Of a stretch of DNA of 11,621 nt, positions 1 to 6,565 are shown in pieces. Made by a program: the position numbers and the translations under genes. Numbering within the stretch: the stretch's first letter is position 1; each line of letters begins with the position of its first letter. The stretch spans positions 1 through 11,621 of the forward strand of contig JALTDI010000074.1 of NCBI GenBank assembly GCA_027074255.1, read 5' to 3'. The notes under the pieces are model-generated. The model did not search any database. It was not told where the DNA came from and saw only the letters and a program-made list of their open reading frames with translations. Origin of the DNA: Desulfurellales bacterium (lineage in GTDB: Bacteria > Campylobacterota_A > Desulfurellia > Desulfurellales > Hippeaceae).

Positions 1-615
1 GCCAGCGTATCCTTTGCTTTCGGTTTTGATAAGGTTTTTTCTTATGGTTTAAAAAAACAGCCTGTTGTAGCCACAATCGGAGATTCAACGTTTTTTCACT
101 CTGGGATAACTCCTTTGATAAATGCAATTCACAACAGAGCATCTTTTTTGCTTGTTATTTTGGATAACTCTACTGTTGCCATGACGGGTAATCAAAAGAC
201 ACCTAATGATAATATGGATTCTTATAATGATACGGCAAATGCGGTAAATATTGAAAAAATAGTAGGCGCTCTCGGTGTTGATTTTTTAAAGATTGAAGAT
301 GCCTATGATATTGAAAGTACCGAAAAGATACTCAAAGAGGCAAAGAAATATATAGAACATAGTTCAAAACCTGCTGTTGTGATACTTAAACATCCGTGCG
401 TTTATACGAAGGAAGGTTTGGAATCCAATATAAGATTTAATCGTGTTGCTGTTAATAAAGAAAAATGCGAGGGGTGCAGGGTATGCATTGAAACGTTTGA
501 GTGTCCGTCTTTGATATTTAAAAACGAAAAGGTGGAAATAGACGGTACAACCTGCATAAACTGTGCACAGTGTGTGTCTTCATGCCCATTTTCCGCAATA
601 GAGGTTGTAGAGTGA
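1..615 (+). CDS. iorA: Indolepyruvate:ferredoxin oxidoreductase alpha subunit, C-terminal part (5' end outside window)
   Basis: The reading frame is open from base 1, so the window holds the last 204 residues. IorA carries thiamine diphosphate and iron-sulfur clusters and oxidatively decarboxylates arylpyruvates to arylacetyl-CoA, passing electrons to ferredoxin; the enzyme is cytoplasmic and oxygen-sensitive. Visible are the TPP/Mg site (GDSTFFHSG from fragment residue 27, then LDNSTVAMTG from residue 54) and a C-terminal two-cluster ferredoxin domain. The first cluster motif is C-x2-C-x2-C-x5-C-P and the second C-x2-C-x2-C-x3-C-P, together enough for two [4Fe-4S] clusters. The combination of TPP domain and C-terminal ferredoxin domain in one chain is typical of IorA rather than of pyruvate oxidoreductases with separate subunits. 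The stop codon overlaps the GTG start of iorB, implying translational coupling. The arylpyruvate preference is family knowledge and cannot be read from this fragment. Confidence 0.93.
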   Translation, partial: ASVSFAFGFDKVFSYGLKKQPVVATIGDSTFFHSGITPLINAIHNRASFLLVILDNSTVAMTGNQKTPNDNMDSYNDTANAVNIEKIVGALGVDFLKIEDAYDIESTEKILKEAKKYIEHSSKPAVVILKHPCVYTKEGLESNIRFNRVAVNKEKCEGCRVCIETFECPSLIFKNEKVEIDGTTCINCAQCVSSCPFSAIEVVE

Positions 616-1070
616 AACTGTCCATACTCGGTGTCGGAGGTATGGGCGCCATATCGCTGTCTAAACTTATAGCTCAAATTGCCATAGATAAAAATTTGCC
701 TGTAAAATCCACTGAAATACACGGCATGGCTAAAAAAGGCGGGCTCGTTGAAATATATATGAAAATAAACGAAGGCGTAAGTCCCTATATTTCTCAAAGA
801 GAATCTGATTTTTGTATTATTCTTGATGAACTTTATCTTGATTATGGAACGGTTCTTGTTAAGGAAAAACATGGTTTGATTGTTTTAAAAAAAGATGAAA
901 AAGAGATGATAGCGTCTGAATTCGGCGATGTGCGTTTTGCAAATTCGTTTATTTTGGGAAAGTTCTTTAAAAAACAGGAAATATTTGATAAAAAGAGCAT
1001 TATCGATGCCTTGAAGGCTTTTAAGAGGCCTAAGGAAAATATTAAAGCTTTTGAAAGGGGTTTAGAATGA
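612..1070 (+). CDS. iorB: Indolepyruvate:ferredoxin oxidoreductase beta subunit
   Basis: This is the partner subunit of IorA, a 2-oxoacid:ferredoxin oxidoreductase gamma-type domain. I chose the GTG at 612 because it overlaps the iorA TGA (GTGA), has GAGG just upstream, and starts the protein at VKLSILGVGGMG, the expected N-terminal nucleotide-binding-like glycine motif. A longer in-frame ATG at 570 lies inside iorA and would add unrelated residues. The family signature EIHGMAKKGG follows at about residue 37. At 152 residues the protein is shorter than the roughly 190-200 usual for IorB; the missing part is C-terminal. The loop reads GGMG where many relatives have GGQG. The 3' end overlaps the next gene by 4 nt. 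Assignment is secure from the motif plus position after iorA; whether the short form changes activity is unknown. Confidence 0.9.
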   Translation: MKLSILGVGGMGAISLSKLIAQIAIDKNLPVKSTEIHGMAKKGGLVEIYMKINEGVSPYISQRESDFCIILDELYLDYGTVLVKEKHGLIVLKKDEKEMIASEFGDVRFANSFILGKFFKKQEIFDKKSIIDALKAFKRPKENIKAFERGLE

Positions 1071-2341
1071 TTTTTAATGAAAAGATGGAAACAATGCCGA
1101 GAGAGGAACTTGAAAAGCTTCAGCTTGAAAGACTTAGAGAAACTCTCGGTGTTATAAAAAACTCGAACTCTATTTTCAGGGATAAGTATAAGGATATCAA
1201 TCCCGAAGACATAAAGACGCTTGAAGATATCAGGATGATTCCTATCTTAGAGAAGGATGAGTTGAGAAAAGCTTATCCTTTTAAACATATTATTGTGGAT
1301 AATGAGAAGTGGTATAGAATGCATATGAGCTCGGGAACAACAGGCACGCCTATCATTAATGTTATGACAAAGAAGGATATAGAACAGTGGGGAGAAATTA
1401 TGGCCCGCTGCTATTCTGCAGCCGGCGTGACAAATAAAGACAGGATACAGATAACCCCATCGTTCGGACTTTTTAACGGCGGTTTCGGTTTTCACTACGG
1501 AGCAGAGAAACTCGGGGCGTTTATTTTGCCCATAGGTGCAGGCCGAAGCAGACTGCAGCTGAAATTTATGGAGGAACTCGGAAGCACAACATTCTGTGCT
1601 ATTGCGTCTTATCCTTTAAGGCTTATGGAAATTGCAAAGGAGATAGATTTTGATTTTGCTAAAACAAACCTACGTGTGGCTATTCTTGGTGCTGAAACAT
1701 GGAGCGACGAACTAAGAGAGAGAATAGAAGAAGAGATGAACGTAGATACCTATGACATAATCGGCATGACAGAAACAGGCGGAGTTGGTATGGGTATAGA
1801 CTGTGAGGCAAAAAAAGGGATACACATCTGGGAAGATCATTATATTGTTGAGATTATCAACGCCGAAACAGGTGATGTTGTCGAAGACGGAACAGAAGGA
1901 GAAATGGTTATTACTACTCTAACAAGAGAAGGACTGCCGCTTTTAAGATATAGAACGAGAGATATAACAAAAATAGTATCGAGGGATAAATGCGACTGCG
2001 GAAGAACGCATCTTAGAGTTGACAGATTAAAGGGAAGAACGGACGATATGTTTAAGGTCAAGGGAGTCAATTTTTATCCGTCACAAATAGAGGCTATCTT
2101 GATGAAATACAAAAACCTTACGCCTTATTATAATATAGTGCTTGAAAAGGTTAAAGGCAAGGGAAGCATGACAATTATAGCAGAAAGAAGGAATGGATTT
2201 AAGTCGGAAGAGCTGGATAGATTAGGCAACGAGCTGTATGACTTTCTTGGTTTTCACTGTAATATACAGATAGTTCCCGAAGGAACAATTGAGAGACCGG
2301 CAGGAAAAGCCGTAAGGGTTGTTGATAAAAGAAACAAATAG
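1067..2341 (+). CDS. paaK: Phenylacetate-CoA ligase family (arylacetate:CoA ligase)
   Basis: This is an AMP-forming acyl-CoA synthetase of the PaaK family, 424 residues, close to the usual 430-440. It activates phenylacetate or a related aryl acid to its CoA thioester with ATP in the cytoplasm. Visible motifs are the phosphate-binding loop SSGTTGTP (88-95), the adenine-site segment IIGMTETGG (about 230-239), YRTRD (295-299, Asp binding the ribose in this superfamily), a CxCGR element (Cys309, Cys311) common in PaaK proteins, and the hinge/C-terminal segment FKVKGVNFYP (from 329). The ATG overlaps the iorB stop as ATGA, so iorA-iorB-paaK are probably one operon. The context suggests that it either assimilates external arylacetates for reductive carboxylation by IorAB, or serves arylacetyl-CoA made during aromatic amino acid breakdown. 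Direction and exact substrate (phenylacetate, indoleacetate or another acid) are inference. Confidence 0.9.
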   Translation: MIFNEKMETMPREELEKLQLERLRETLGVIKNSNSIFRDKYKDINPEDIKTLEDIRMIPILEKDELRKAYPFKHIIVDNEKWYRMHMSSGTTGTPIINVMTKKDIEQWGEIMARCYSAAGVTNKDRIQITPSFGLFNGGFGFHYGAEKLGAFILPIGAGRSRLQLKFMEELGSTTFCAIASYPLRLMEIAKEIDFDFAKTNLRVAILGAETWSDELRERIEEEMNVDTYDIIGMTETGGVGMGIDCEAKKGIHIWEDHYIVEIINAETGDVVEDGTEGEMVITTLTREGLPLLRYRTRDITKIVSRDKCDCGRTHLRVDRLKGRTDDMFKVKGVNFYPSQIEAILMKYKNLTPYYNIVLEKVKGKGSMTIIAERRNGFKSEELDRLGNELYDFLGFHCNIQIVPEGTIERPAGKAVRVVDKRNK

Positions 2342-2342
2342 T

Positions 2343-2369
2343 TAAATAAATCGAAAAAACAACCGATTA
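2343..2369 (+). promoter_or_regulatory. Candidate sigma-28 (FliA) flagellar promoter for motAB
   Basis: TAAA (2343-2346) is followed after exactly 15 nt by ACCGATTA (2362-2369). The enterobacterial FliA consensus is TAAA-N15-GCCGATAA, so the -35 core and spacing match fully and 6 of 8 positions of the -10 match. It sits 34 nt upstream of motA, a classic late flagellar gene. The match is by eye and the host's own sigma-28 consensus is assumed to resemble the known one. Confidence 0.55.
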
Positions 2370-2393
2370 ATTTTGTAGAGCTAAGAGTTTTGC

Positions 2394-2402
2394 GGAGGTG
2401 AT
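2394..2402 (+). promoter_or_regulatory. Shine-Dalgarno of motA, near-perfect anti-SD match
   Basis: GGAGGTGAT is a nine-base match to the complement of the 16S rRNA 3' end and directly abuts the motA ATG at 2403, leaving only 4 nt between GGAGG and the start. It fixes the motA start and predicts strong initiation. Confidence 0.8.
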
Positions 2403-3248
2403 ATGAACGCTGTTGGTATTATATTTACCCTTTTCGCTGTTGTCGGTGCATTTGTTTATGAGGGCGGGAACCCGCTTGTATTGGTGCAGATTGGTGAATA
2501 TATGGTTTTGCTTGGTGCATTTTTCGGTATGCTTTTGGCAAGTGCTTCTCCAAATGCGCTCAAAGGGGCTTTTAGGGTTATACTTGGCGTTGCAAAGCCG
2601 GATCCGTATAACAAGAAGAACTACCTTGAACTTTTAAAAGTGATATACGGACTTTCCACAAAGGTAAGAAAGGACGGTATATTATCGCTTGAGGCTATTG
2701 TTGATGACCCCGAATCATCTCCCATAATGCAGGAAGCGGCATTTTTTTTAAAGAATAAGGAAGCCAAGGCCCTCTTGATTGATGCTCTTAGAAATGTCGT
2801 AACAGGTATAGAGGTTGAAAAGTTGGATGAGATTCTTGACGGTAATATAGAATCTATTGAAAAGGAGATATCAGCACCGCCCAAAATGGTAGGCATTCTT
2901 GCCGAATCAATGCCCGGTATGGGTATTGTTGCTGCTGTTATGGGTGTTATTCTAACGATGGGAGCTCTCGGCGGTTCGATTTTGGAGATTGGTGAACATA
3001 TAGCAGGGGCTCTAACCGGAACGTTTCTTGGTTTATTACTTTGTTATGGAATTTTTGGACCTATGGCAAAGTATGCTGAGTTTAAGAATGAAGATTTTAT
3101 AGCATATTTAACGGCTCTGAAAACGGGCATTATATACATAGCAAAGGGTGATGCTCCTATCATAGCCATGGAGGCTGTTAGAGAAAGTATTCCGCCTATG
3201 GCAAGACCCGAGTTCGATTTGGCTGAACAAACCGTAAAGGGCAGATAA
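2403..3248 (+). CDS. motA: Flagellar motor stator protein MotA
   Basis: MotA and MotB form the ion channel that drives flagellar rotation in the inner membrane. The 281-residue protein (E. coli MotA 295) shows four hydrophobic segments, at about 2-20, 28-48, 171-190 and 200-222, separated by the expected large cytoplasmic loop. The loop contains Arg89 and Glu97 at spacing equal to E. coli Arg90 and Glu98, which contact the rotor protein FliG. Pro171 (in MPGMG) and Pro220 (in FGPMA) match the channel prolines Pro173 and Pro222. The segment LVQIGEYMVLLGAFFG resembles E. coli-type MotA rather than PomA-like short forms. The start is fixed by the strong SD. motB begins one base after the stop. 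Expression is probably from the sigma-28 candidate at 2343-2369. The coupling ion is likely the proton but is not proven from the sequence. Confidence 0.95.
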   Translation: MNAVGIIFTLFAVVGAFVYEGGNPLVLVQIGEYMVLLGAFFGMLLASASPNALKGAFRVILGVAKPDPYNKKNYLELLKVIYGLSTKVRKDGILSLEAIVDDPESSPIMQEAAFFLKNKEAKALLIDALRNVVTGIEVEKLDEILDGNIESIEKEISAPPKMVGILAESMPGMGIVAAVMGVILTMGALGGSILEIGEHIAGALTGTFLGLLLCYGIFGPMAKYAEFKNEDFIAYLTALKTGIIYIAKGDAPIIAMEAVRESIPPMARPEFDLAEQTVKGR

Positions 3249-3249
3249 A

Positions 3250-4110
3250 ATGGCTGATGAAAACGAAGGCGGCATAATAAAAAAATGCAAAAAGAAACGC
3301 TGCGAAGAGGGCGGCGGAAGCGCCTGGGAGGTCGCATACGGCGATTTTATGACATCAATGATGGCATTTTTTCTTGTTATGTGGCTAATTGCGGCAACGA
3401 ATGTTAAACAGAGAAAGGTGCTTTCGACTTACTTCACCAATCCGGGAGCCACATCTTTAACGGAAGGCTCGACTATGCTGCCTTCAAAGGGCGTATTTAA
3501 TATAGGTTCAAAAAGCTTAACTCTAACTACAAAAATTCCTGAAATGCCTCTTCCTACGGTCAAAAATGAAAAAAGTATTCACGGCAGGGGACTCATACCT
3601 AAAATGGTTAAAAATAGCGGCGGGGGAGTAGGTAAGCAAAAGAGCCTGATGAATCTGTATGCCTTAATGGTGAAGCTGAAACGCTCTATTTTCCAGCACA
3701 AAGAGCTACTCAAATATAAAAAACAGATAAAGATGGAGATTACGGAAGAGGGATTGAGGATAATTATATTTGATAAAAATAACAGGCCTATGTTTGCTCC
3801 GGGTTCTGCGCAGCTTGAGCCTTATGCCAAAGAAATTCTTGATGTCATTGCAGGTAAGTTAAAGAATATTTCCAATAAAATAGTGATAGAGGGGCATACG
3901 GACTCTGTCAATTATCAAAACGGCAATTTTTCCAATTGGGATTTATCCACGATGAGGGCTAATTCGGCAAGAAGAGAGCTCCAAGCAAACGGAGTTCCAT
4001 CAGCCAGGTTCAGCAGCGTTATAGGTTATGCCGATACAAGGCCAATGCCCGGCACAAGCCCTGCCGATTCTATAAACAGGCGCATAGTAATTGTTGTTAA
4101 AAGACTTTAG
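3250..4110 (+). CDS. motB: Flagellar motor stator protein MotB
   Basis: MotB is the peptidoglycan-anchored stator subunit. The N-terminus is short and basic (several Lys/Arg plus Cys13 and Cys18), followed by a single membrane helix beginning WEVAYGDFMTSMMAFFLVMW. Asp32 in this helix is the ion-carrying carboxylate and has the same number as E. coli Asp32. After a linker of about 110 residues, the C-terminal OmpA-like domain contains IEGHTDS (Glu214, His216, Asp218) and the NRRIVIVV end, which bind the peptide of the cell wall. Length is 286 residues, normal for the family (E. coli 308). The ATG is one base after the motA stop, with AAAGGG a little upstream. No gene follows for 248 nt, so the stator operon ends here. 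Presence of MotAB alone, without other flagellar genes in the window, is common. Confidence 0.95.
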   Translation: MADENEGGIIKKCKKKRCEEGGGSAWEVAYGDFMTSMMAFFLVMWLIAATNVKQRKVLSTYFTNPGATSLTEGSTMLPSKGVFNIGSKSLTLTTKIPEMPLPTVKNEKSIHGRGLIPKMVKNSGGGVGKQKSLMNLYALMVKLKRSIFQHKELLKYKKQIKMEITEEGLRIIIFDKNNRPMFAPGSAQLEPYAKEILDVIAGKLKNISNKIVIEGHTDSVNYQNGNFSNWDLSTMRANSARRELQANGVPSARFSSVIGYADTRPMPGTSPADSINRRIVIVVKRL

Positions 4111-4126
4111 AACATATCTCTCACTA

Positions 4127-4141
4127 TTTGACAAGGTCAAA
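4127..4141. promoter_or_regulatory. Perfect 15-bp palindrome, possible operator
   Basis: TTTGAC and GTCAAA form a perfect 6+6 inverted repeat around AAG, 17 bp after motB. It contains TTGACA, a perfect sigma-70 -35 hexamer, but no good -10 lies at 16-18 nt. It could be a regulator binding site or a weak hairpin after motB. No regulator can be named. Confidence 0.3.
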
Positions 4142-4189
4142 CTTATATTTCTATCCAACGAGTGAAAAATTGCGCAAATATTTACAAAG

Positions 4190-4215
4190 CCTCCATTTTT
4201 GTATGATAAATGAGG
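4190..4215 (+). other. Candidate RNA hairpin after motB, overlapping the terminator stem
   Basis: CCTC (4190-4193) pairs with GAGG (4212-4215) and ATTT (4195-4198) pairs with AAAT (4208-4211), with one bulged C and a 9-nt loop. The 3' arm shares 4213-4215 with the stem feeding the T tract downstream, so the two hairpins cannot form fully at once. Pairing was found by eye, with no energy calculation. Confidence 0.3.
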
Positions 4216-4262
4216 CAATCCGTCCTTATTTCGACACCGCAGCTATATAAGTGCCTTTTTTT
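4213..4262 (+). terminator. Candidate intrinsic terminator between motB and ilvB
   Basis: AGGCA (4213-4217) pairs with TGCCT (4252-4256) and CTTAT (4225-4229) with ATAAG (4247-4251). The 3' arm is continuous and runs straight into seven Ts (4256-4262). The 5' arm has a 7-nt bulge, so the stem is imperfect and possibly weak. The position, after motB and just before a new promoter, suits a transcription end for the motAB transcript. Confidence 0.4.
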
Positions 4263-4263
4263 C

Positions 4264-4291
4264 TTGATTTAAACATCTCAATCGATATAAT
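4264..4291 (+). promoter_or_regulatory. Sigma-70-type promoter of the ilvB operon
   Basis: TTGATT (4264-4269) and a perfect TATAAT (4286-4291) are separated by 16 nt. A start site near 4298-4300 would give a leader of about 60 nt before ilvB. It lies just after the candidate terminator and is the only convincing housekeeping promoter seen in the 248-nt gap. It probably drives the nine-gene array downstream. Confidence 0.6.
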
Positions 4292-4330
4292 CTTGCTCTA
4301 ATAATGGGGGGAGTATTTCAAACACTTATG

Positions 4331-4354
4331 TTATACCTTGACAGTATAAGGAGG
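4331..4354 (+). promoter_or_regulatory. ilvB Shine-Dalgarno with overlapping leader hairpin
   Basis: The strong SD AAGGAGG (4348-4354) sits 4 nt before the ilvB ATG. TTATAC (4331-4336) and GTATAA (4344-4349) form a perfect inverted repeat whose 3' arm includes the first two bases of the SD. An alternative pairing, CCTT (4336-4339) with AAGG (4348-4351), would cover more of it. Either fold could limit ribosome access. Stem strength is modest and regulation is inference. Confidence 0.4.
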
Positions 4355-4358
4355 TTAA

Positions 4359-6053
4359 ATGAAGCTTACCGGTTCTCAGATTTTTTTAGAAAGTCTTAAG
4401 AAGGAAAAGGTTGAGTACATTTTCGGAATCCCGGGTGGTGCAATTATAGATTTGCACGATGAAATATATAAACAGGATGATATAAATTTTATTCTTACAC
4501 GGCATGAGCAGGCTGCCGTACATGCAGCAGACGGTTACGCAAGAAGCTCAGGAAAACCTGGTGTGGCTCTTTTAACAAGCGGGCCTGGTGCAACAAACGG
4601 TATAACGGGAATAGCAACTGCATATATGGACTCTATTCCCCTTATTGTTTTTACCGGTCAGGTGCCGACACCGCTAATCGGCAACGATGCGTTCCAAGAG
4701 GCTGATATTGTCGGTATGACAAGGTCATGTACAAAATATAATTTTCTTGTTAAAGACGCAAAAGATTTGGCCCGTATAATCAAGAAAGCATTCTATATAG
4801 CAACAACGGGAAGACCCGGGCCTGTCCTGATAGATTTCCCAAAAGACGTTCAGGTTGCAAAGGCGGAGTTTTCATATCCGGAGACGATACATTTGAGGGG
4901 ATATAATCCAACGTATCACGGCAATTTGAAGCAGATAAAGAAGGTCGTAAAGGCGATAGCTTCGGCAAAAAAACCTCTTTTGTATGTTGGGGGCGGTACT
5001 ATTTTATCCAATGCCAGCGATGAGCTCAGAAAACTTGCCCAAAAACTTAGAATTCCGGTTTTCACAACTTTGATGGGCATAGGTGCCTATCCTGAGGATG
5101 ATGATTTAAGTTTGGGTATGGCCGGTATGCACGGGACATACAGGGCAAATATGGCGATACAGTATTGTGATCTGCTTATATCGGTCGGAGCGCGATTCGA
5201 CGATAGGATTACAGGTAAGGTTTCGGAATTTGCGCCTAATGCTAAGGTTGTTCATATAGATATAGACCCAACAAGCATAAGTAAGAATATACATGTTGAT
5301 TATCCGCTTGTAGGGGATGTGAAGCTTGTATTAAAAGAGATGCTGCCCATGTTTGATGAGTATAATCATGTTGACTGGAATGAAGTGAGAAAACAGTGGT
5401 TTGAACAGATAAACAAGTGGAAGAACGAGCATAAACTTGCTTATGAGAAGGAAAAAAAAGAAATTCTGCCTCAATATGTTATAGAGAAGCTGTGTGAGAT
5501 AACAAAAGATGATGACCCCGTTATCACGACCGAGGTCGGTCAGCATCAGATGTGGGTTGCTCAATTTTATACTTTCACAAAGCCGAGAAGATTTTTGACA
5601 TCCGGCGGTCTCGGAACTATGGGGTACGGTTTCCCGGCAGGAATAGGAGCACAGTTTGCTTATCCAGATAAACCTGTTTTTGTTTTTGCGGGTGATGGTA
5701 GTTTTCAGATGAACGAACAGGAGCTTGCAACTTTGATAGCTTACGATAAACCCGTTAAGGTTATAATATTGAACAACGGATTCTTGGGTATGGTTAGGCA
5801 ATGGCAGGATTTGTTTTACGGTAAGAGATATGCTGCGACGGACATAGAGGTTCAGCCCGATTTTGTGAAATTGGCTGAGAGCTACGGTATAAAAGCCAGG
5901 CAAATAAGAAAAAAATCGGAAGTGGAAGAGGCTTTGATAGAGATGAAAGAGCATAAAGGCCCATACATTTTGGATGCGGTTATTGATAGAGAAGAGAATG
6001 TGTATCCTATGGTGCCGGCTGGTGCTGCTATAAGTAATATGTTGTTGACTTGA
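4359..6053 (+). CDS. ilvB: Acetolactate synthase, catalytic (large) subunit
   Basis: This TPP-, Mg- and FAD-dependent enzyme condenses two pyruvates to 2-acetolactate (valine, leucine) or pyruvate with 2-oxobutyrate (isoleucine), in the cytoplasm. At 564 residues the length is typical of the anabolic form. The N-terminal TPP-PYR domain shows GIPGGAIIDLHDEIY and catalytic Glu50 in RHEQAAVHAADGYAR. The SGPGATN segment follows, then the central FAD-type domain. The C-terminal TPP-PP domain shows GDGSFQMNEQE (from Gly445) and LNNGFLGMVRQWQ, the expected TPP/Mg motif. It is followed at once by the regulatory subunit gene, which together with the quinone-free, full-length architecture argues for the biosynthetic enzyme rather than catabolic AlsS or pyruvate oxidase. 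The start is fixed by AAGGAGG. It is first in the array, behind its own promoter and a short leader. The feature after it starts 16 nt downstream. Confidence 0.96.
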   Translation: MKLTGSQIFLESLKKEKVEYIFGIPGGAIIDLHDEIYKQDDINFILTRHEQAAVHAADGYARSSGKPGVALLTSGPGATNGITGIATAYMDSIPLIVFTGQVPTPLIGNDAFQEADIVGMTRSCTKYNFLVKDAKDLARIIKKAFYIATTGRPGPVLIDFPKDVQVAKAEFSYPETIHLRGYNPTYHGNLKQIKKVVKAIASAKKPLLYVGGGTILSNASDELRKLAQKLRIPVFTTLMGIGAYPEDDDLSLGMAGMHGTYRANMAIQYCDLLISVGARFDDRITGKVSEFAPNAKVVHIDIDPTSISKNIHVDYPLVGDVKLVLKEMLPMFDEYNHVDWNEVRKQWFEQINKWKNEHKLAYEKEKKEILPQYVIEKLCEITKDDDPVITTEVGQHQMWVAQFYTFTKPRRFLTSGGLGTMGYGFPAGIGAQFAYPDKPVFVFAGDGSFQMNEQELATLIAYDKPVKVIILNNGFLGMVRQWQDLFYGKRYAATDIEVQPDFVKLAESYGIKARQIRKKSEVEEALIEMKEHKGPYILDAVIDREENVYPMVPAGAAISNMLLT

Positions 6054-6069
6054 ATATAAGGGGTGAATA

Positions 6070-6552
6070 ATGAAAAGAATATTTTCCATTACGGTTGAAA
6101 ACGAAGCCGGTGTGCTTTCAAGGGTAGCAAATCTGTTTTCAGCAAGGGGCTACAATATAGAAAGCCTGAATGTTGCGCCGATAAATGAAGAAAATTTGTC
6201 CAGAATGACCATAGTCACCGAAGGGGACGAAGCTATATTGGAACAGATAGGTAAGCAGCTGAATAAGCTTATTGATACGATAAAGGTTACGGAATTCGGG
6301 GATGTCCCCTTTGTTGAGCGCGAGATGGCTTTGATTAAGATGCACACGGATTTGGGGACGAGGGCGGAGGTTTTGAGGATAGTTGATATATTTAGAGGCA
6401 AGGTTGTTGACGTATCTCCCGATTCGTATACAATAGAGGTAACGGGCGATTCGGGTAAAATAGATGCAATTTTAAGTTTGCTTGAACCGCTTGGAATAAA
6501 AGAGCTTGCAAGAACGGGTAAAGTGGCTATGATTAGAGAGAATAAAAAGTAG
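6070..6552 (+). CDS. ilvN: Acetolactate synthase, regulatory (small) subunit
   Basis: This subunit activates IlvB and confers feedback inhibition by valine or other branched-chain amino acids. The 160-residue protein fits the ilvH/ilvN long form: an N-terminal ACT domain (about residues 3-75) opening with ITVENEAGVLSRVANLFSAR, containing the RGYNIESLNVAP segment that forms the effector-binding interface, then a C-terminal small-subunit domain from about 85 onward. The start is supported by AAGGGGTG a few bases upstream and by the conserved RIFSITVEN beginning. It lies 16 nt after ilvB and 13 nt before ilvC. Some annotators would use the symbol ilvH; the two names describe the same function. 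No unusual features are seen. Confidence 0.95.
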   Translation: MKRIFSITVENEAGVLSRVANLFSARGYNIESLNVAPINEENLSRMTIVTEGDEAILEQIGKQLNKLIDTIKVTEFGDVPFVEREMALIKMHTDLGTRAEVLRIVDIFRGKVVDVSPDSYTIEVTGDSGKIDAILSLLEPLGIKELARTGKVAMIRENKK

Positions 6553-6565
6553 GAGGAGCAGTTTT

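Noticed and set aside
570..611. Upstream in-frame ATG for iorB
   Set aside because: It would add 14 residues encoded inside the iorA ferredoxin domain and shift the glycine motif away from the N-terminus; GTG at 612 with GTGA overlap fits better.
402..872. Minus-strand open frame across the iorA-iorB junction
   Set aside because: It covers the complement of the iron-sulfur cluster codons and iorB; no motif or start signal supports it. Other minus-strand frames in the window were dismissed for the same reason.
2349..2368. AATCG/CGATT inverted repeat after paaK as a terminator
   Set aside because: Only 5 bp with a 10-nt loop, no T tract, and it overlaps the -10 element of the better-supported sigma-28 promoter.
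4128..4156. TTGACA at 4128-4133 as a sigma-70 promoter
   Set aside because: No acceptable -10 at 16-18 nt (best match is 3 of 6), while a much better promoter sits at 4264-4291.
4292..4358. T-box or classical ilv/leu attenuator riboswitch ahead of ilvB
   Set aside because: The leader of about 60 nt is too short, and no T-box consensus or long Ile/Val/Leu codon run followed by a terminator is present.
5331..6089. Long minus-strand open frame (252 codons) opposite ilvB
   Set aside because: It lies wholly against highly conserved ilvB codons, its product is a compositionally odd Ser/His/Phe-rich string, and no SD or family motif is seen; it is a by-product of ilvB codon use.
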